Of a DNA stretch of 64,000 nt, positions 59,457 through 64,000 are shown piece by piece. Within the stretch, counting starts at the first letter, position 1, and every line of letters starts with the position of its first letter. Made by a program: the position numbers and the translations under genes. The notes under the pieces were generated by a model, which was given only the letters and a program-made list of their open reading frames with translations, made no database searches and was not told where the DNA came from. The stretch lies in the NCBI GenBank assembly GCA_035048495.1, contig CM068541.1, positions 6,269,929-6,333,928 on the forward strand, given 5' to 3'. The stretch is from Euptelea pleiosperma (taxonomy: Eukaryota; Streptophyta; Magnoliopsida; Ranunculales; Eupteleaceae).

Positions 59457-62400
59457 TTATGCAGCCACTTCCATTAGTCCTACTGATTCACATTTGTGGC
59501 CAGCAGCCTCAATATCCTTCTTCACATCCAACTTGTCACTGTCATCATCATCTTCATCTTCAACTTCATCTTCATCTTCATCTTCATCTTCATCTTGACC
59601 ATCATCATCACCACCTCCCTTGCCTTGGTCTTCACTCCATGGCCGCTTCCTCAAGTTCACACACTCAACATGTTCTGGGAGGCCATTGGATCCAGCTGAA
59701 CCAGCTACCTCTTGCTTATCCTCTTCAACTGTATCAAGTTTGGAAGTAGTGGGCACTTCACGGTCCGACATTGCAGAGCCACCAGACTCAGCTTTCTTGG
59801 CGATAGTTGAGCATCCAGAGAGCTTTGTGCCAGGGCTCGCAGCTGTAGATATGACAGAGAGTATATCTGGCTTGGCCTCGATGCCAACCCACTGATTCCC
59901 TACCCAATCCCTGGAACTCCTCAGATTACTTCTTTGGAAAGTTGAGAACAACTCCTCACCTGAGAGGACAGAAAATTTACATTATTCTTCCTGCTCTCAG
60001 TGAAAGCAGCTTATATGGAAGAGGTACATGGCTACGCCCTGTTCAAGATGCGTCCCACCAACTGACCAGTCTGGATTTGATGAGTTGGTATGCCATTAAA
60101 AAAAAGAAAAAAAAAAAAGCTTGCAAAGAAAAGCATACCAGGGAAGTAAACTTGTAGACTATCATCTCCACAGTTGCCAATTCCAGTTACCACTCCTTCC
60201 CACCAGCCATCGCTCCACCATGCGTCCACTGGGGCTCCAACCTCGAAAACACCGTCTGTTCGATCATCAGGGAGGGGGCATGGCCGGATCATTACGCGGC
60301 CTAAGCATCTCAAACCCAATTTATCAGGAGCTGCCAATCTGAAAGCAGGGATCCATTCCTACACATAGGAAAAATGTATCATGTTTCCATGGAGGACTAA
60401 CATTGCCCAAAGCTTGCATTAATTTCAACCATTCAATCCCGAGTCACCTCTTGGATGAGTGATACCCAAAAATATTCCAACAGTACTATCCTAACCATCC
60501 AATGATTTTTTTTTTGATAAATAAAACCTAACCATCCAATGTATTGGCCAGTGTAATCAAAGTGTTAGACGACAAGTGCCCCTCAGGTAAGGTGACACCT
60601 AGGCAAAGCCTAAGAGAAGCCTAGGTGATAATTTATTTATCTATTTTAAAAAAAATTAAAGATAAATTAATATTGCTAAAATGAAAGAAAGGAAACACAG
60701 CCATATAGTACCAGTAGAAAAGAAAGATTGAAGCCAATTGCTGAGTACTCAATAACTATATGTGAAATAAACACAAAAACTGAAATAGTTTAGTGGCTTA
60801 ACGCCACATCTAATAGTTCAAAGTCAACACAGAACTGTTCGAACTTCAAACAAAGTCTCAGTCTTAAACCCCCAATCCTTAAAAGTCTCACTACTCATCC
60901 CAACAATCAATTCATCAATATATATATACACACCTTTGGGTTTTTTATATTTAAGTACATACAACATTGATATATTCCTAATATAAAGCACAATAACATC
61001 AATTTTATACGTATGGCCAAAGCAAACACTTTAACACCTAGAAGCACTTTTGTTGTACAAGCTCCTGCCTAGGCCCCATTTTAAAAGCTAGGGTCCTGAC
61101 TGGGTGAAGCTTTGACTACACTCATATTGGCCACTCTCCCAACTGTCTCAAAACAATTATCTTTAGCCATCCAAGTTTTCACTCTTGAATAGAAGGTTGA
61201 AATCATTGCATCAATATGGTGTCTGGGCAAGGGCCCATACAAGAGGTGCCCCACTGACTGAACAATCATGCTATATGTGTCTGGGCCACATCAATGGAAT
61301 AAGGAAAAATTATTTTACAGTTCTATGACGAATCTACCCATATTGAAACAACAAAATAGGAGTCCTCAGGTGGGTACGCATACCTCTAGATTCCCACTTC
61401 CATCTTCATTCTGCACATCATCATATTGGACCTTCAGCTGCTTCCGAGATGCCTGCAAGATTGTACACCTGAACCAACAGCCTCGGATGCCACTATCTTG
61501 ACACAGCAGCTCTATCTTTTCATTGACCTTAAAAGGTGGGGGTAGCCAAGGCTGGGGCTCAACATACTTGACAGCCAGCGGCCTCCTACCTGATAACCTA
61601 AATCTCAAATTCCGATTTGCTGGTCCAGAGGCTGTTATCTGGTTCCCCTGGCCGGAAATTCTGACAACAGAAGGACTTGTCACAAATCTCTGACGACCTC
61701 TGCAACTTCTAGTCCTCTTAGCTCTATGCTTTATAGTGCCTCCTTGGCTAAATTCTTCCTCTTCTTCTAAACACGAGAGGATTGTTTGATCAAAATATCC
61801 CCGCAATTTACTTAGATCAAAGGGCTTGACTCTGTTGTTTCTAAACTGCCTAAAGCACAGATGGACTCTGGCTGATGAAGTTTGCAGAAGAATGGCCAAG
61901 CATTTCTCATAGTGCTCAGGAGTTAAAATTGTGGCTGGACCGTCCACACATTCCACACTAATGACCTGAGCATAAGGTGTGAAGAAAACTTCTCTCGGGT
62001 GTGGATTCGGTAGGGGAATTACACCCTCGACTTCCTGATTATGATGAAACCACCGCACTTTAACCTTCTTCTGCCCCTTCCTATCTTCATACATATCTTC
62101 CAAGTATGCGAGATAGTGGATTTCTTCTTTAGCCATGACAAGAACAAAGGAACGAACCTGGACATCAGGAAAAAGAAGCATCCTGAGGAATAGAGTGTCA
62201 CTGAAAGAGGAAAAGATGCAGTAAAGAGATGATGCTTACACTTATGGTGGTCCCATTCCTGCAAAATGCTGGGTAATGTTTGAGCTGTTTACCACAGGTC
62301 CAGGCATCGCCTGACCACACAATGTCTGAATTGTGGCTTTTCAGCTTCCTCGCAAACCGGCCCTAGAAAGTGTGACAAAATCACAAAAAGCACAAAAGGA

Positions 62401-62539
62401 AGAAAATATGGAGGGGACGTGAGGCATGAATCAGTAAGAGATACCGTGTGATCTTGTAGATGGGTCCCTGGAGCATTGAGTCCATTTATTGAGAAGTTAG
62501 GAGATCCTAAAGCTTGTTTTGGATCATTTGTAGGTGATT
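59457..62539 (-). CDS. BAH and Agenet domain chromatin protein, 5' end not found
   Basis: Exons seen, in transcript order, are 62445-62539, 62240-62362, 61384-62157, 60139-60358 and 59457-59959. They give 569 residues that close in frame. The BAH domain spans exons 2-3 ([19 protein letters not shown], then [20 protein letters not shown] and [19 protein letters not shown]). Agenet/Tudor-like segments follow: [18 protein letters not shown] with GCWFRCTIL, then [20 protein letters not shown] with QVYFPG. The C-terminus is very acidic (about 24 Asp/Glu in 30 residues). Such proteins bind modified histones in the nucleus. The first exon shown starts with two bases of a split codon behind a good acceptor (TTAATGACAG), so upstream exons must exist. 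None was recognised between 62540 and 64000; they may lie beyond the window. Confidence 0.88.
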
Positions 62540-64000
62540 CTGTCATTAAAAAAAATTAGGATTGCTGAGTAATCCTCAACTTTAATAGCAAAGGGCATGT
62601 ATTAAAAAGGAACAAAAGAAACATTATCAAGCCTTCTGTTTTGTCTATGGGGTTAGTATAAGCCTAAAACAGTCTGAATATTATATATAAATGTTGGTGA
62701 CTATCTAAATAAACACTCCATTTTCTGAAATTTTTCGTGTTGGATGCTATGTTTTCCTGAAGTGTCAAACATGCTAACACTCCTTCACAAACAAATCTTT
62801 ATTTTAAATATTTTGTTTTCAGCTATTGTTTATATATTGCTTAAACGATTTCAAAATATATCAGCTTAACAAAATAGATTTTTCCAGATTGTATACTTCA
62901 AACGAACTAAAGTAATTTAAAAATACATGCATATGGAATAAATTGTACGGAAGCATCGGTGTATAGGGTTTGTGGGGGGTCAGTGTGTACAAAGGATGGA
63001 GATGTCAAAACCAGACAATAGAGGAAAGGCCATTAATGAATCTCATGTCATCATGCAAATGGGTGGCTGTCTTGTTAAGGCTCTGAAAACTGTGGAGGTG
63101 AAGAATGGGAGCATATAGCAGAGTGATTTAGGGTCGAACAATGTAGTTCCAACTGTCACTAACAACACTGTTTCTTTTTGTGTGGAATGCGACACTGTTA
63201 ACTATGGAAGGGTAGAGTACATGGTGTATGTGTGTGTGTGGGTCACTGAGTTGGTATCCAACTTTCACTCTTGAATCTCTAGCACCTTCTGAATCATAAT
63301 CAGACAGGGCTGGGAAATGATCCCATCACCTATAACCAGATCAGTACATGTTGGTACTAACAGGTGTGGGTGAAACATTGATGTCAAACAATACTATCCG
63401 CTACAGCACCGTTTAAATAAAGGATCATACATCTTTCTGAATATATAAATAAATAACCATAAAAAATGATTAACCTCCAACACAAGGAATTCGATGCACT
63501 AACATTATCTTTCACAAATATCATATGCCTGAAAGGCAATTTTTTGTTCTCTTGAATTTTGATGGCTCCATGCATGTAACTCTTCCTAACAATATTTGAA
63601 TGGAAGATCAGACTAGGAAGGTGCACCAGTCTTTGCTAATCGACAAGCTTCACTTCCACTATAATTTTGACGAGAACGGAGCAAAGAGGACATCAATGCA
63701 TTAAGTAAGGTGGTGATATTCAAGGATTAGAAATTTGTAATAAGGAAGATAAAATTGACAACAATGGACGGAACAAAGATGTATGGTTTCCCTGCATGTG
63801 GACTGCAGGGGATAAGACCAGATAGTCCTTAAACCTATGCACAACAAGAATGCATAAAACATCTTCATACAAATACAATAGGATAAAGCATGGAAATTTA
63901 GAATAGGAGATGGCAAAAGTTTGAAGAAAAAAAGGACGGACGGAACTTGCGATCCCAAAGTGTGAGTTTTCTTTGGTAGCTGAAACGTTTAATGTTGTGG
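62540..64000. other. Probable intron or 5' region of the BAH-Agenet gene
   Basis: I searched the minus strand for the missing N-terminal exons and saw none I could defend. It has a TG microsatellite at about 63224-63240. The open frames at 63384-63626 and 63701-63958 show no recognisable domain. Confidence 0.4.

Noticed and set aside
63384..63958. Missing N-terminal exons of the BAH-Agenet gene
   Set aside because: The two minus-strand open frames have no similarity I recognise to BAH-Agenet proteins and no convincing splice pairs.

Overview
This window is nuclear DNA from a flowering plant. It shows GT-AG introns, low gene density, plant-only families (CYP71 P450, plastid-type ribosomal protein S10 with a transit peptide, QRT1-type pectinesterase) and a dense mix of MITEs, LINEs, TRIMs and a copia relic. 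I cannot assign a species; a woody magnoliid is only a guess. I found no prokaryotic-style operon, CRISPR array or phage.

Seven host genes could be assembled exon by exon, with reading frames that close across splice sites. In order they are: a CYP71-clade P450 (minus, 3649-6030, 2 exons, 512 aa); exosome ring subunit RRP42 (minus, 10903-14787, 7 coding exons, 286 aa); serine acetyltransferase (minus, 18839-20032, intronless, 397 aa); plastid 30S ribosomal protein S10 (minus, 26214-30829, 3 exons, 201 aa); transcriptional adaptor ADA2 (plus, 34421-53601, 13 exons, 573 aa); a QRT1-like pectinesterase (plus, 56361-58025, 5 exons, 355 aa); and a BAH plus Agenet chromatin protein (minus, 59457-62539, five exons visible, 5' end not found). 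They are unrelated neighbours, each with its own job: secondary metabolism, RNA decay, cysteine synthesis, plastid translation, histone acetylation, cell-wall pectin and chromatin reading.

The gaps and introns are mostly transposon debris. At least six foldback or TIR repeat families recur. Family A has 8 copies ending in GAGTAAAAC. Family B has 6 copies ending in CAWGGTTTAAA, several with 8-bp target duplications. The ADA2 introns hold an unusually readable insertion record. A full-length RTE LINE with a 13-bp target duplication sits in intron 2 and is split by an L1-type LINE with an 11-bp duplication. A 265-bp TRIM with a 5-bp duplication sits inside another LINE in intron 6. A 320-bp TRIM with a 5-bp duplication lies only 10 bp downstream of the intron 8 splice donor. 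The S10 intron 2 carries a truncated copia gag-protease relic that seems to be fused to a LINE-like 3' tail.

I see no clearly new multi-gene system. The most notable points are the TRIM next to the ADA2 splice donor, the nested and dated LINE insertions, the P450 with an altered oxygen-activation motif, and the foldback families with intact hairpin arms.
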